Origin: Mycoavidus cysteinexigens_B
GTDB lineage: Bacteria > Pseudomonadota > Gammaproteobacteria > Burkholderiales > Burkholderiaceae
Assembly (NCBI GenBank): GCA_031963465.1
Contig: JASSUG010000009.1
Location: 1-64,000 of the forward strand
Direction: 5' to 3'
DNA: 64,000 nucleotides
Shown: positions 34,567-44,098 of the stretch, piece after piece
How the letters are laid out: each line of letters begins with the position of its first letter
Numbering within the stretch: position 1 is the stretch's first letter
Position numbers and translations under genes: made by a program
Notes under the pieces: generated by a model
The model's database searches: none
What the model saw: only the letters and a program-made list of their open reading frames with translations
Told to the model about the DNA's origin: nothing

Positions 34567-35322
34567 TTAATGGCGCAGCTTATAACCGCTCACCAACATA
34601 CGCATCGCCAGGCCGGCAAGCGCAATAAAAAAGCCCAAAGTAATTGCCAGACTCTTAAGGGGTGCGATATCCGACACCCCAAAAAAACCATACCGAAAAC
34701 CATCAATCATATAAAAGAATGGATTCAGCCTAGATACGTGCTTCCAGAAATCCGGCAATGCCTCGGTCGAATAGAATACCCCTGCCAGAAAAGTCAATGG
34801 AACAATTAAAAAGCTCTGAAACGCGGCCAATTGATCAAATTTTTCTGAGTAAATACCCGCCACCAACCCCATTGTGCCAAGAGTAGCCGCCCCCAGCAGT
34901 GCAAACGCGAAGATATAAAATGGTGAGACGAAGCTCATCGGCACAAACCAAGCTGTTGCCAACCAAACCCCGACCCCCACGCACATGCCACGCACAGCAG
35001 ATGCAAGCACATAGGCACTAAATATTTCCCGTGCGCCTAGTGGCGATAACAGCATAAACACAAGGTTACCGGTCACTCTCGATTGAATCAGCGACGATGA
35101 GCTATTGGCAAAAGCGTTTTGCAGCACAGCCATCATCACCAAACCGGGAATCAGGAAGCTCTTATAGCCTACCCCTGGGTAGACCTGCACATGATTTTGC
35201 AACGCTTGGCCAAAAATCACCAAATACAGAAAAGCCGTAATAATCGGCGCTGCAAGCGTTTGCAGGCTGACCTTCCAAAAACGCAAAACTTCTTTACAAA
35301 ATAAGGTATAAAAACCAATCAT
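34567..35322 (-). CDS. ABC-2 type transporter permease (YadH-like)
   Basis: Six-helix ABC-2 membrane subunit. LVIFGQALQNHVQVYPGVGYKSFLIPGLVMMAVLQNAFANSSSSLIQSRV and PLTFLAGVFYSTEALPDFWKHVSRLNPFFYMIDGFRYGFFG are the family motifs (the last is the ABC-2 signature). 251 residues from ATG 35322 (a GTG lies one codon earlier), with AGAGGA upstream. Works with the ATPase encoded just upstream. Substrate unknown; such pairs are found next to the mla operon in Burkholderia. Confidence 0.9.
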   Translation of the reverse strand: MIGFYTLFCKEVLRFWKVSLQTLAAPIITAFLYLVIFGQALQNHVQVYPGVGYKSFLIPGLVMMAVLQNAFANSSSSLIQSRVTGNLVFMLLSPLGAREIFSAYVLASAVRGMCVGVGVWLATAWFVPMSFVSPFYIFAFALLGAATLGTMGLVAGIYSEKFDQLAAFQSFLIVPLTFLAGVFYSTEALPDFWKHVSRLNPFFYMIDGFRYGFFGVSDIAPLKSLAITLGFFIALAGLAMRMLVSGYKLRH

Positions 35323-35334
35323 CACGCGTTCCTC

Positions 35335-36255
35335 TTAAATTTTCTCAGCCGCTGATGAACCATTCATCACCTGGATAAACACATCTTCAAGGTCCGCTTT
35401 ACGGATGCCAATTTCTTCAATCTCACACCCGGCCGCTCGGCACTGAGCAAGAATCGACTCGACTGCAGCATACGAGCTAAGTCGTAGCGCATATTGATTA
35501 ATGTCTATCTGTTGTTCGGTTGCCAGCGCCTGCAGATTTGCAGGCAAGACACCTTTGGTCAAGCGCAGCAACAGCTGAGCGCTAGAAAAGCGTTGCAGCA
35601 TTGCCTGCTTAGTATCTAGCGCCACGACCTCACCCCTTCTAAGCATCGCGATGCGATCACACAATTGCTCCGCTTCTTCGAGGTAATGCGTGGTTAATAC
35701 AATCGTATGCCCTTCACGATTTAAGCGCGCAATAAATTTCCACAGCCCTTGGCGCAACTCAACATCCACGCCTGCAGTGGGTTCATCTAACACGATCACC
35801 GGCGGCCGATGCACCAATGCCTGCGCCACCAGTAAACGACGCTTCATACCACCGGACAACGCGCGCGTGTTGACCTCAGCCTTCTCAGTTAAATCAAGGT
35901 GGGTCATGACTTCATCGATCCAATCGTCATTACGTTTAAGCCCGTAATAGCCAGATTGGATACGCAACGTTTCACGCACCGTAAAAAAAGGATCGAAGAC
36001 TAATTCTTGCGGTACCACGCCTAATCCCTGGCGCGCCGCACGAAAGTCAGTCACGACATTGTGTCCGAGCACCAGCGCTTCGCCTTCATCGGCGCGTGCC
36101 AGGCCAGCGAGGATGCTAATTAGAGTCGTTTTACCTGCCCCATTAGGGCCCAGTAAACCGAAAAACTCACCCTCTTCAATCGACAAATTGATGCCTTTGA
36201 GCGCTTGGAGGGCTTTGTAACGCTTTTTAATGTTACGGATTTCTATGGCTGGCAT
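35335..36255 (-). CDS. ABC transporter ATP-binding protein (YadG-like)
   Basis: Cytoplasmic ATPase for the ABC-2 permease encoded downstream. Walker A LLGPNGAGKTTLISILAGL, Q-loop VPQELVFDPFFTVRETL, signature LSGGMKRRLLVAQALVHRP, Walker B VIVLDEPTAGVD, H-loop VLTTHYLEEAEQLCDR. 306 residues with the C-terminal extension usual for drug/polysaccharide exporters. Ten bases separate it from the permease. Confidence 0.92.
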   Translation of the reverse strand: MPAIEIRNIKKRYKALQALKGINLSIEEGEFFGLLGPNGAGKTTLISILAGLARADEGEALVLGHNVVTDFRAARQGLGVVPQELVFDPFFTVRETLRIQSGYYGLKRNDDWIDEVMTHLDLTEKAEVNTRALSGGMKRRLLVAQALVHRPPVIVLDEPTAGVDVELRQGLWKFIARLNREGHTIVLTTHYLEEAEQLCDRIAMLRRGEVVALDTKQAMLQRFSSAQLLLRLTKGVLPANLQALATEQQIDINQYALRLSSYAAVESILAQCRAAGCEIEEIGIRKADLEDVFIQVMNGSSAAEKI

Positions 36256-36426
36256 GGGAATGTGAGCAAGGTCTATGGTATCGAGATTGCTTTTGACGGT
36301 TGCGAAACACCTGATTATAGGCGAAATCTACGCCAGCGCGCCTTGATGGCATGCAGTTCAACGAAGAAAAACTTAAGCAATATCTCATTTAATTCAGCAC
36401 GCTAACTGAAGCGCGGCACACTACTT

Positions 36427-36699
36427 TTATAATTTCAATAACTCATCAACCCCATAAGCCCGCGCCAAGCTCTTAAGCTTGGCCGGCAAATTCAGCACCT
36501 CAAGCGTCTTGCCCCGTGCTTGAGCTGCTCGGAACCAAGCAAGCAAAACCGCCAGCGCAGACGAATCAAACCGCACAACTGACGTGCAGTCGATGCGTAC
36601 CGCTGCGGCTGAGTTTGATGTGATATAGGCTAAACCCGCTGCAAGTTCAGCCATGGCGCTTGCATGTGTAAGCGCTGTTCCGGTCGAAAACACTGCCAT
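36427..36699 (-). CDS. mlaB: STAS-domain protein of the Mla system
   Basis: Small cytoplasmic STAS protein that binds MlaF and regulates the MlaFEDB transporter. The core is VRIDCTSVVRFDSSALAVLLAWFRAAQARGKTLEVLNLPAKLKSLARAYGVDELL, with Ser in the DSSAL anti-sigma-antagonist-like loop. 90 residues. Start overlaps the mlaC stop (TAATG). Confidence 0.85.
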   Translation of the reverse strand: MAVFSTGTALTHASAMAELAAGLAYITSNSAAAVRIDCTSVVRFDSSALAVLLAWFRAAQARGKTLEVLNLPAKLKSLARAYGVDELLKL

Positions 36700-37352
36700 T
36701 AATGCGACCCACTCGCGAGTTTTTGGTTGCGCTGCTTTAAAAATTCAAGCAAACCGCTCACTCCGCGTTGCGAAATAAGTTCACTGAATTGCTGCTGGTA
36801 GGTTTGCACCAACCAAGCACCGCCTACGTTGAGATCGTAGACTTTCCATGCCTTCCCTTGTTTCTCTAAGCGATAATCAAGGCCGATGATCTGCCCCTGG
36901 TTAATAACCTTGGTGCGCACGACGACATCAGTTGCATCCGACGCCATACGGAAAGGTAAGTACTCAATTTTCTGATCACGAATTTGCGAGACAGCGCCTG
37001 AATAGGTATAAAACAATAAATCTTTAAATTGTTTGACTAATTCTGCTTGTTGCTGTGGCGTAGCTGTCCGCCAATGACGTCCCATCACTAGACGAGTAGT
37101 ACGCCCAATATCGGCATGTGGTAAAATTTTTTGATCAACCAACTGCGAAATTTTACCAATATCCCCCTGCTTAATGCCAGAGTCTTTTTTAATGCTATCG
37201 AGCACTTCAGTGGTGATGGCCTTAACCAGGCCATCAGGAGTATTGGTGTTAGCTGTAGCGGCCTGGGCAGTTTGCGCCAGGGCCGTGTTACAAAACCAGC
37301 ATAGTGCCGCATATATTGGCAGGAGCATTAATCTTAAAGCACTTTTCTTCAT
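36699..37352 (-). CDS. mlaC: Periplasmic phospholipid-binding protein MlaC
   Basis: Shuttles phospholipid across the periplasm between MlaA at the outer membrane and MlaFEDB at the inner membrane. Signal peptide MKKSALRLMLLPIYAALCWFCNTALAQ; the mature part shows VDQKILPHADIGRTTRLVMGRHWRTATPQQQAELVKQFKDLLFYTYSGA, the Tol_Tol_Ttg2 signature. 217 residues from ATG 37352; the longer frame begins with GTG. Confidence 0.92.
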   Translation of the reverse strand: MKKSALRLMLLPIYAALCWFCNTALAQTAQAATANTNTPDGLVKAITTEVLDSIKKDSGIKQGDIGKISQLVDQKILPHADIGRTTRLVMGRHWRTATPQQQAELVKQFKDLLFYTYSGAVSQIRDQKIEYLPFRMASDATDVVVRTKVINQGQIIGLDYRLEKQGKAWKVYDLNVGGAWLVQTYQQQFSELISQRGVSGLLEFLKQRNQKLASGSH

Positions 37353-37397
37353 ATGAGTCACTTTTAAAAAAGACCTATCATCAAAATTTATAAACTA

Positions 37398-38342
37398 TTA
37401 AAAACGTAAATTTGGAAAATTTCTTAGAGGCGGCATGACTTGCTGGGCGGGAACTCGCCTATCAGTTGGCTTTGCCTTCTCGTCTTGCGTTTTAATCACC
37501 GCCTCTTGCGGCGCTAGCTCATCTTTTACCGCCTCTTGCTGGGGGGCTAGCGGAGCAGATGCAGCCGACTCTTCTGGGTCTTCATATACCGGTATATCCC
37601 CCTCATCCTCTTCATAATCGGGCGGCGGCGGATTGCTATCATAAATTAAATATTGACGGCGCTGCAGGTAAGCATTGCGCACAAAAGAATATTTATCGAG
37701 CGCAGCATCTTCAAGTAAATCATTCGCCTGCAATAAGGCTGCGCGCGCATTGACAACGCGCACACCGTATGACTGATTGCGCAGGGAAACGGGATCAATA
37801 TAGCTCATCGGATCCACCTCACGGCCAATCAGCAACCCTGCAGCATCCCGTAGCGTGCTTGGACCCAATATCGGTAACACCAGATAAGGACCGGTTCCTA
37901 TGCCGTAGTAGCCCAGCGTAAGCCCCAAATCGGCTTGGTGTTTTTGCAGCCCAGCGGCGCTTGCCACGTCGAATAAGCCACCCACGCCAAACAAGGTATT
38001 GATTGAGATCCGCATCAAATCTTCAGCGCCTGCGGTGAGTTTGCCTTGCAGCAAATTATTCACCATCACCGATACATCGCCCAGGTTCGAGAAGAAGTTC
38101 GATACACTAACGCGTACAGCCCTAGGCAGAGTCCGGTTATATGCTTTTGCCACCGGCTGAAGCGCAAAACGATCGACGGTATCGTTAAACTCGAAAATGG
38201 TGCGATTCAGACCTTCAAGCGGGTCAGATTTTGAAGGCGCACGCACGCTAGTACACGCGGCAAGCCCTAATACTAGTGCACATATCGCCATCCGGCTAAG
38301 CTGCCAGCCGAGATCTGTAGCGGCTTTGGGGAGTTGTTTCAT
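37398..38342 (-). CDS. mlaA: Outer-membrane lipoprotein MlaA (VacJ)
   Basis: Removes surface phospholipid from the outer leaflet and passes it to MlaC. Lipoprotein signal ending LGLAAC; DPLEGLNRTIFEFNDTVDRFALQPVAKAYN and FFSNLGDVSVMVNNLLQGK, GVGGLFDVASAAGLQKHQADLGLTLGYYGIGTGPYLVLPILGPSTLRDAAG are the family core. The last ~90 residues are a Pro/Glu-rich, probably disordered tail. 314 residues. Its ATG abuts the mlaD stop. Confidence 0.94.
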   Translation of the reverse strand: MKQLPKAATDLGWQLSRMAICALVLGLAACTSVRAPSKSDPLEGLNRTIFEFNDTVDRFALQPVAKAYNRTLPRAVRVSVSNFFSNLGDVSVMVNNLLQGKLTAGAEDLMRISINTLFGVGGLFDVASAAGLQKHQADLGLTLGYYGIGTGPYLVLPILGPSTLRDAAGLLIGREVDPMSYIDPVSLRNQSYGVRVVNARAALLQANDLLEDAALDKYSFVRNAYLQRRQYLIYDSNPPPPDYEEDEGDIPVYEDPEESAASAPLAPQQEAVKDELAPQEAVIKTQDEKAKPTDRRVPAQQVMPPLRNFPNLRF

Positions 38343-38864
38343 TTATTGACCTTCGGGCGTTGCCCCGGACTCACTCGGCACAGCCGGCGCCGGCTTGTTT
38401 GCGCCAGCATCTGCGGCTTTACCGTAAATAAATTGACTGATCAGTTTTTCGAGCACTACAGCAGATTGCGTCATCGTAATCGTATCGCCTGCTTGCAGCA
38501 TCTGCTCGTCGCCACCTGGCTCAAGCCCAATGTATTGCTCGCCAAGTAACCCAGCCGTCAAAATTTGCGCTGAACTGTCCTTTGGAAATTGGTATTGCCT
38601 TTGAAGGGCAAGCGTAACCACTGCCTGATAGGTCACGCTATCAAAATCAATTTGCGCCACCCGGCCAACGTTCACACCGGCACTTTTCACCGCTGCACGT
38701 GGCTTCAGGCCGCCAATATTATCGAATTTCAATTCAATTGGGTACGTAGATTGGAATGATAGCGAACTCATATTACCTGCTTTGAGCGCTAAAAAGAGCA
38801 GCGCCAAGGCGCCCAGCACAACAAACAAGCCTACCCAATAATCAAGCGTATTTTTTTTCATCAT
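38343..38864 (-). CDS. mlaD: MCE-domain substrate-binding protein MlaD
   Basis: Inner-membrane anchored MCE protein that forms a hexameric ring holding lipid. One N-terminal helix (YWVGLFVVLGALALLFLALKAG), then the MCE fold (YPIELKFDNIGGLKPRAAVKSAGVNVGRVAQIDFD, SSAQILTAGLLGEQYIGLEPGG). 173 residues, with a short Pro-rich tail. Ten bases after mlaE. Confidence 0.94.
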   Translation of the reverse strand: MMKKNTLDYWVGLFVVLGALALLFLALKAGNMSSLSFQSTYPIELKFDNIGGLKPRAAVKSAGVNVGRVAQIDFDSVTYQAVVTLALQRQYQFPKDSSAQILTAGLLGEQYIGLEPGGDEQMLQAGDTITMTQSAVVLEKLISQFIYGKAADAGANKPAPAVPSESGATPEGQ

Positions 38865-38874
38865 TTTGATCCGT

Positions 38875-39645
38875 TTAATTGCTAAACATCAATGCTGTCA
38901 ACAAGAAATCAAGCCCCAGCACGGCCAAAGAAGCGAAGACAACGGTGCGTGTGGTCGCCCGCGCTACGCCTTCGGGCGTAGGTTTAGCTTCATAGCCTTG
39001 ATATAAAGCGATAAAGGTCACGGCTAAACCAAACACAAAACTTTTCACCACACCATTGCCGATATCGCGCCAGAGATCGACGCCGCTTTGCATCTGTGAC
39101 CAAAATGCGCCGCTATCGACACCAATCATTAAGACCCCAACGCAATAACCGCCAAGAATCCCAACCGCACTAAAAATAGCCGCTAAAATCGGCATTGCAA
39201 TCACCCCGGCCCAAAAGCGCGGCGCCACCACAAACGATAGTGGATCAACCGCCATCATTTGCATTGCAGTCAATTGCTCACCCGCTTTCATTAGGCCAAT
39301 TTCAGCCGTCAAGGCAGTCCCCGCGCGCCCAGCAAATAGCAGTGCGGTGACCACCGGCCCCAACTCCCGCACGAGCGACAATGCGACAAGCAGGCCCAGC
39401 GCTTCTGCCGAGCCATAGCGGCTTAAAGTGTAGTAGCCTTGCAAACCCAGCACAAATCCCACAAAAAGACCTGAGATGGCGATAATCACCAGCGAATAAT
39501 TACCCACAAAATGAATCTGCTGCGTCACCAAGCGTGGCCGCTGTAATAAGCGCCAACCCTCACTCAGCAACCGTAGCCACATCCGCGTACCATAGCCCGC
39601 GCGACTTAGGCCATTGAGCACTGCGCGACCGAGCAAGCTAATCAT
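38875..39645 (-). CDS. mlaE: Lipid transport permease MlaE
   Basis: Membrane permease of the Mla ABC complex. LGLQGYYTLSRYGSAEALGLLVALSLVRELGPVVTALLFAGRAGTALTAEIGLMKAGEQLTAMQMM is the highly conserved MlaE core, with five or so membrane helices. 256 residues. ATGA overlap with mlaF. Confidence 0.95.
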   Translation of the reverse strand: MISLLGRAVLNGLSRAGYGTRMWLRLLSEGWRLLQRPRLVTQQIHFVGNYSLVIIAISGLFVGFVLGLQGYYTLSRYGSAEALGLLVALSLVRELGPVVTALLFAGRAGTALTAEIGLMKAGEQLTAMQMMAVDPLSFVVAPRFWAGVIAMPILAAIFSAVGILGGYCVGVLMIGVDSGAFWSQMQSGVDLWRDIGNGVVKSFVFGLAVTFIALYQGYEAKPTPEGVARATTRTVVFASLAVLGLDFLLTALMFSN

Positions 39646-40472
39646 GAGCGTACTCCTGCCGCCACCGCAAGACCAAAATCAGCGGCCAGCGGCGCGCCCG
39701 GATAGTGAAAGCCAAACGGCCCCTCTGCCGCACCATCAAGAAACTGACGCACCGTCGGATCAGTTGAGGCACGCAACTGCTCTGGACTGCCTTCAGCATG
39801 GAGAGCGCCATCCGCAATGAAATAGACATAATCGGCAATAGCAAATGATTCCGGTACATCATGAGTCACTAGAATGGAGGTGGCGCCAAGTGCCTGATTT
39901 AAAGTGCGAATCAAATTTGCAGTAATGCCAAGCGAAATCGGGTCAAGGCCAGCAAACGGTTCATCATACATAATTAATGTAGGATCGAGAGCGATGGCAC
40001 GGGCCAAGGCAACACGCCGCGCCATGCCGCCGGAAATTTCAGCGGGCATTAAGTCGCGGGCGCCGCGCAAACCCACCGCATTTAACTTCATCAGCACTAA
40101 ATCTTGCAGCATGCTTTCTGACAATTGAGTATGCTCACGCAAAGCGAACGCGACATTATCAAATACCGAGATATCCGTAAACAGCGCACCAAATTGAAAT
40201 AGCATGCCCATTTTTCGGCGCAGTGCATAAATACCGGCCGTATCAAGCTTGCCAATATCCGCGCCCTCGAACAGCACTTGCCCGCGCCGGGCCCGCTCCA
40301 AGCCGCCAATTAAGCGCAAAATTGTTGTTTTACCGCAACCAGAGCCGCCCATAACGGCTACCACCTGGCCGCGCTTAAAACACATATTTAAGTTTTTAAG
40401 TATAAGCCGCTCGCCATAGCCGAAATCGATATCGCGCAGTTCAAGCAAGTTGTCAGAGTGGGTATGAGGCAC
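39642..40472 (-). CDS. mlaF: Lipid transport ATPase MlaF
   Basis: ATPase of the Mla complex. Walker A VMGGSGCGKTTILRLIGGL, Q-loop FQFGALFTDISVFDNVAF, signature ISGGMARRVALARAIALDP, Walker B LIMYDEPFAGLDPIS, H-loop LVTHDVPESF. 276 residues. First gene of a complete mlaFEDACB operon followed by the ABC-2 pair and murA, transcribed away from ompW. Confidence 0.95.
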   Translation of the reverse strand: MPHTHSDNLLELRDIDFGYGERLILKNLNMCFKRGQVVAVMGGSGCGKTTILRLIGGLERARRGQVLFEGADIGKLDTAGIYALRRKMGMLFQFGALFTDISVFDNVAFALREHTQLSESMLQDLVLMKLNAVGLRGARDLMPAEISGGMARRVALARAIALDPTLIMYDEPFAGLDPISLGITANLIRTLNQALGATSILVTHDVPESFAIADYVYFIADGALHAEGSPEQLRASTDPTVRQFLDGAAEGPFGFHYPGAPLAADFGLAVAAGVRS

Positions 40473-40775
40473 TGTATCACCGAATTTTGAGTTCAGATTA
40501 GGGAACCGTAGATTAGAAAAGAAGCCACTTTATCTTTTCTTTTCGTTTGTGTGTGCTTTATTTCGTTAGAAGTACCGAGAGCATGGTTGAGAGGATGATC
40601 AAATTTGAGGAGAACATGCGGACAACACACCTAGCCAGCAAACACGCCCCCTCACCTGTAATATCGTGCGATATTTCATATTTTTCCGCTAGATCTGTTG
40701 AAAATTGGTTACACTTTTGCCACTGCCCGCAAAGCAGAATGCAGGTATCAAAGAATCATTTACCAAGGAGGAAAA
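40473..40775. other. Divergent promoter region of mlaF and ompW
   Basis: 303 bases with no gene. Contains the palindrome described separately and, before ompW, the strong ribosome site AAGGAGG at 40765-40771. Promoter hexamers could not be assigned with confidence. Confidence 0.5.
40660..40675. promoter_or_regulatory. Palindrome upstream of ompW, possible operator
   Basis: AATATCG and CGATATT are perfect inverted arms around TG, about 100 bases before the ompW start. Size and symmetry fit a homodimeric regulator site, but I recognise no specific family consensus. Confidence 0.35.
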
Positions 40776-41513
40776 ATGAAATTGGCCCGTATTTTTGCAG
40801 CATGTGCGGTCTTATTGGTGGGCGCGGCCACCGCCACCGCTCATGCCCAAACCGCCGGTAGTTTTATGCTTGGTACTGGCTGGCTCCATTTAAATAATAG
40901 GGATAGCAGCCAGCCCATGCGGCGAACGTCCCCGGCAGCGCTCGCTAAAGTCTACGGCAATACAGGCGCCTCAGTGAATAACACAAACACGCTTGGCTTA
41001 TCGGGTCATTATTTCTTTACAAATCACATTGCAGGTGAATTCATCGTAGGCATTCCGCCGCGTTTCGATTTGAAAGGTGAGGGTGAATATGCAAGCTACG
41101 GTAAACTCGGTTCAGCACGGCAATGGAGCCCTGCGTTATTGCTCAAGTATTATTTTTTCAATGCACAGGCAAAATTCCGTCCCTATGCAGGCCTTGGAAT
41201 TAGCCGCGTCTGGTTCACTGATGCAAAACTGACTAACACCGATTTCGAGCAAAAAAGATTATACAAATTCCCTGGCACAGCCACTGAGGTCTCGGCCGAC
41301 AGCCAATGGACACCGATATTTAATGTCGGCCTCTCATATCAGTTAAGCAAGCGCTGGTTCGCTGGTCTATCCGTCTCGTACGTACCTTTGCACACCACCG
41401 CCAAGATACATTCGACTGCCCATACGCCTATGGGACCCATAAAAATGACCAATGAAGCAGAAATTAAAGCGAATCCAATGATTACCTATCTTAACGTTAG
41501 CTATCGCTTTTAG
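40776..41513 (+). CDS. ompW: OmpW family outer-membrane protein
   Basis: Eight-stranded beta-barrel porin of small hydrophobic compounds. Signal peptide MKLARIFAACAVLLVGAATATAHA, then GSFMLGTGWLHLN at the first strand, HYFFTNHIAGEFIVGIPPRFDL, LLLKYYFFNAQAKFRPYAGLGISRVWF and a final strand ending MITYLNVSYRF, with the terminal Phe that BamA recognises. 245 residues. Start fixed by AAGGAGG at 40765-40771; the longer frame from 40698 is not used. Confidence 0.93.
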   Translation: MKLARIFAACAVLLVGAATATAHAQTAGSFMLGTGWLHLNNRDSSQPMRRTSPAALAKVYGNTGASVNNTNTLGLSGHYFFTNHIAGEFIVGIPPRFDLKGEGEYASYGKLGSARQWSPALLLKYYFFNAQAKFRPYAGLGISRVWFTDAKLTNTDFEQKRLYKFPGTATEVSADSQWTPIFNVGLSYQLSKRWFAGLSVSYVPLHTTAKIHSTAHTPMGPIKMTNEAEIKANPMITYLNVSYRF

Positions 41514-41543
41514 CCTTTTCTATACTTAATTTAACTCATCTAC

Positions 41544-41576
41544 GCCACCACGCTATTCAGCCTGGTGGCATTTTTC
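41544..41576 (+). terminator. Rho-independent terminator of ompW
   Basis: GCCACCA (41544-41550) pairs with TGGTGGC (41563-41569), followed at once by ATTTTTC. Thirty bases after the ompW stop. Confidence 0.85.
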
Positions 41577-41627
41577 TATATGCATGCCAAAGCACCACTC
41601 AATGAATATGTTTTGCACAGTCCTTGT

Positions 41628-42809
41628 TTAACCCTCATCCATGACAAAAAGACGACGATATTCTTTCAGTGCGTAACGATCTGTCATACCCGCAATATAG
41701 TGGGCAATCAGCCGTGGTTGCAACTCAGGATCATGACTTTGATACGGCGTAGGCAGCAATCGATGATCACTTTTGAATGCCTCAAAAAGCCCAGTCACCA
41801 CGCGCTGCGCTTTGTTCGTCATGCGCATGACTTGATAATGGCGATACAGATTTTTAAATAAAAACTGCCTGAGTTTTAGCGCTTGTAAGGCAATCGATGC
41901 GCTATGCCCAACCAGCGCCGGTGCGCGCCGCACGTCATCAGGCGAAAGGAGTGTATGAGCCTGTAATTTGCTGGTGGTGGCTGTGATCAAATCAATGATC
42001 AGTGTGTTAATGATGCGCCGGATCGTTTCATGCACCAACCGACGCCCACTTAAAGCCGGCCAAGTAGATAACACCTCACGGTGATGCATGCGCCACAGTT
42101 CAAGTTCATCCAATTGCTCAACTGTCAGCAAACCGGAACGCACGCCATCGTCAATATCGTGATTGTTATACGCTATTGCATCCGCAAAATTTGCAATTTG
42201 CGCTTCTAGCGTGGGCTGCTCTGCGCGTAAAAAACGCTCGCCGACGTCCCCCAAGCGCTGTGCATTTTCGCGAGAACAATGCTTAAGGATACCTTCGCGT
42301 GTTTCAAACGTAAGATTGAGGCCATTAAAGCCCCCATAGCACTCTTCTAATTCATCCACTACCGCCAGGCTTTGCAAATTGTGCTCAAAGCCGCCATAGG
42401 CGCGCATACATTCGTTCAGCGCATCTTGGCCGGCATGGCCGAATGGCGTATGACCCAAATCATGCGCGAGCGAGATCGCCTCAGTCAAATCTTCATTCAC
42501 CCGCAAATTACGCGCAATAGAGCGCCCAATTTGGGCAACTTCCAGGCTATGCGTTAATCGCGTGCGAAAGAGATCGCCCTCATGATTCACAAAAACCTGT
42601 GTTTTATATTCAAGCCGCCGAAATGCAGCAGAATGAATAATGCGGTCGCGATCTCGCTGAAATGCGGTGCGTGCTTCAGGCGCAGGCTCTGCATAACGGC
42701 GACCACGCGAAGCAGATGAGCGCGCGGCATAGGGTGCAAGGTGCGCTTCAAGCGCCACCAAATCAAGCGGGGCGATTAGATAGCAGGATGTCTTATCAAC
42801 AGAATTCAT
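41628..42809 (-). CDS. dgt: Deoxyguanosinetriphosphate triphosphohydrolase-like protein
   Basis: HD-domain dNTP triphosphohydrolase, releasing triphosphate from dGTP/dNTPs. HD motif residues: RTRLTHSLEVAQIGRSIARNL (His) and LAHDLGHTPFGHAGQDAL (His-Asp); QIANFADAIAYNNHDIDDGVRSG gives the last metal Asp. RDRIIHSAAFRRLEYKTQVF is the substrate-side N-terminal motif. 393 residues, type-2 subfamily length. Downstream of aroB on the same strand. Confidence 0.92.
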   Translation of the reverse strand: MNSVDKTSCYLIAPLDLVALEAHLAPYAARSSASRGRRYAEPAPEARTAFQRDRDRIIHSAAFRRLEYKTQVFVNHEGDLFRTRLTHSLEVAQIGRSIARNLRVNEDLTEAISLAHDLGHTPFGHAGQDALNECMRAYGGFEHNLQSLAVVDELEECYGGFNGLNLTFETREGILKHCSRENAQRLGDVGERFLRAEQPTLEAQIANFADAIAYNNHDIDDGVRSGLLTVEQLDELELWRMHHREVLSTWPALSGRRLVHETIRRIINTLIIDLITATTSKLQAHTLLSPDDVRRAPALVGHSASIALQALKLRQFLFKNLYRHYQVMRMTNKAQRVVTGLFEAFKSDHRLLPTPYQSHDPELQPRLIAHYIAGMTDRYALKEYRRLFVMDEG

Positions 42810-42879
42810 TGCGCTCCATATTCATCAAAAAGACTATTGCATAGGAGCCCAGCAGATGCCAAACCCATTGTGATGCGGA

Positions 42880-43989
42880 CTACGTGTTAGGTTTTTCTGC
42901 AGCAGTATCAGACTGGGTTGAGGCCGTTAACACCGCCCGCAGAGTATGATCCGCGACCCGCATTACAAAAGCCTCTCCCAAGCGCTTTAATAAGATACAG
43001 TTAATGTGCTCAGCCTCAGTTTTTTTATCCACGCGCATTAAATCTAGATAACGATCCGAGCCTAATATAGGGGCCTGCGTCGGTAAGTGCGCTGCCGCAA
43101 TAAGCCGCTTAAGGCGGGTACGCGTGGCGCTATCGATCAATCCAAGCTGTTGCGACAAAGTCGCCGCCATCGCCATGCCACACCCCACTGCCTCACCATG
43201 CAGCCATCTGCCATAGCCCAAGCCGGCCTCAATCGCATGACCAAAAGTATGGCCAAAATTAAGCAGCGCACGCCTTCCTTGCTCGCGCTCATCAGCCGCG
43301 ACCACCTGCGCCTTAATCTCGCAGGAACGACGCACCGCTTCAATGGTTGCGGCCTCATCGCCACGGTTGAGTGCATCAATATGTGTTTCAATCCAGGCAA
43401 AAAATGCGGCATCGGCAATCGCACCTGCTTTAATGATCTCCGCAAGTCCTGCTGCACGCTCACGCGCCGGCAACGTACGCAGCACTGCTGTATCGGCAAT
43501 CACCGCCTGCGGCTGATGAAAAGCGCCGAGCATATTTTTGCCCAGCGGGTGATTAATGCCTGTTTTGCCTCCTACTGATGAATCAACTTGCGCCAGTAAT
43601 GTGGTGGGTACTTGGATAAAGGGCACGCCACGCATATAGCAAGCAGCGGCAAAACCAGTGATATCGCCGACTACACCTCCCCCCAGTGCAATCAGTGTTG
43701 TTTTACGATCAGCACGTTCCGCTAACAGTTTGGTAAAAATAAGATTGAGGGTTTCCCAGTGCTTATGTGCTTCGCCATCTGGTAGCACGATCTGGATCAA
43801 GCGCTTACCAAGCGGCGCAAGAGTGGACCTAAGCCGTGCTGCATAGAGCGGCTCAATCGTCGCATTGGTGATGAGCGCAACGGTAGAGCCCATTAGGTGC
43901 GGGGCAAAAAGCTCGGGGCGATCAAGCAAATGGTTACCAATGTGAATCGGGTAAGCGTGCGCAGCAAGATCAACGTTAACTGTCAGCAT
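42880..43989 (-). CDS. aroB: 3-dehydroquinate synthase
   Basis: Second step of the shikimate pathway: DAHP to dehydroquinate, NAD- and Zn-dependent. LPDGEAHKHWETLN, IALGGGVVGDITGFAAACYMRGVPFIQVPTTLLAQVDSSVGGKTGINHPLGKN is the family core; zinc ligands come from a Glu in GLAEIIKAG and His in NFGHTFGHAIE. 369 residues. In the aroK-aroB pair below the pil genes. Confidence 0.95.
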   Translation of the reverse strand: MLTVNVDLAAHAYPIHIGNHLLDRPELFAPHLMGSTVALITNATIEPLYAARLRSTLAPLGKRLIQIVLPDGEAHKHWETLNLIFTKLLAERADRKTTLIALGGGVVGDITGFAAACYMRGVPFIQVPTTLLAQVDSSVGGKTGINHPLGKNMLGAFHQPQAVIADTAVLRTLPARERAAGLAEIIKAGAIADAAFFAWIETHIDALNRGDEAATIEAVRRSCEIKAQVVAADEREQGRRALLNFGHTFGHAIEAGLGYGRWLHGEAVGCGMAMAATLSQQLGLIDSATRTRLKRLIAAAHLPTQAPILGSDRYLDLMRVDKKTEAEHINCILLKRLGEAFVMRVADHTLRAVLTASTQSDTAAEKPNT

Positions 43990-44098
43990 GGTTAAAGAGC
44001 GCCAGGATGTTTATTAGAGGTCCTCGGATCTGCAACCGCCGTGCGTTGTAGCGTCAAATGAAGCAAAATATGCATAGAAATCCTAGAATGGACGGTGA

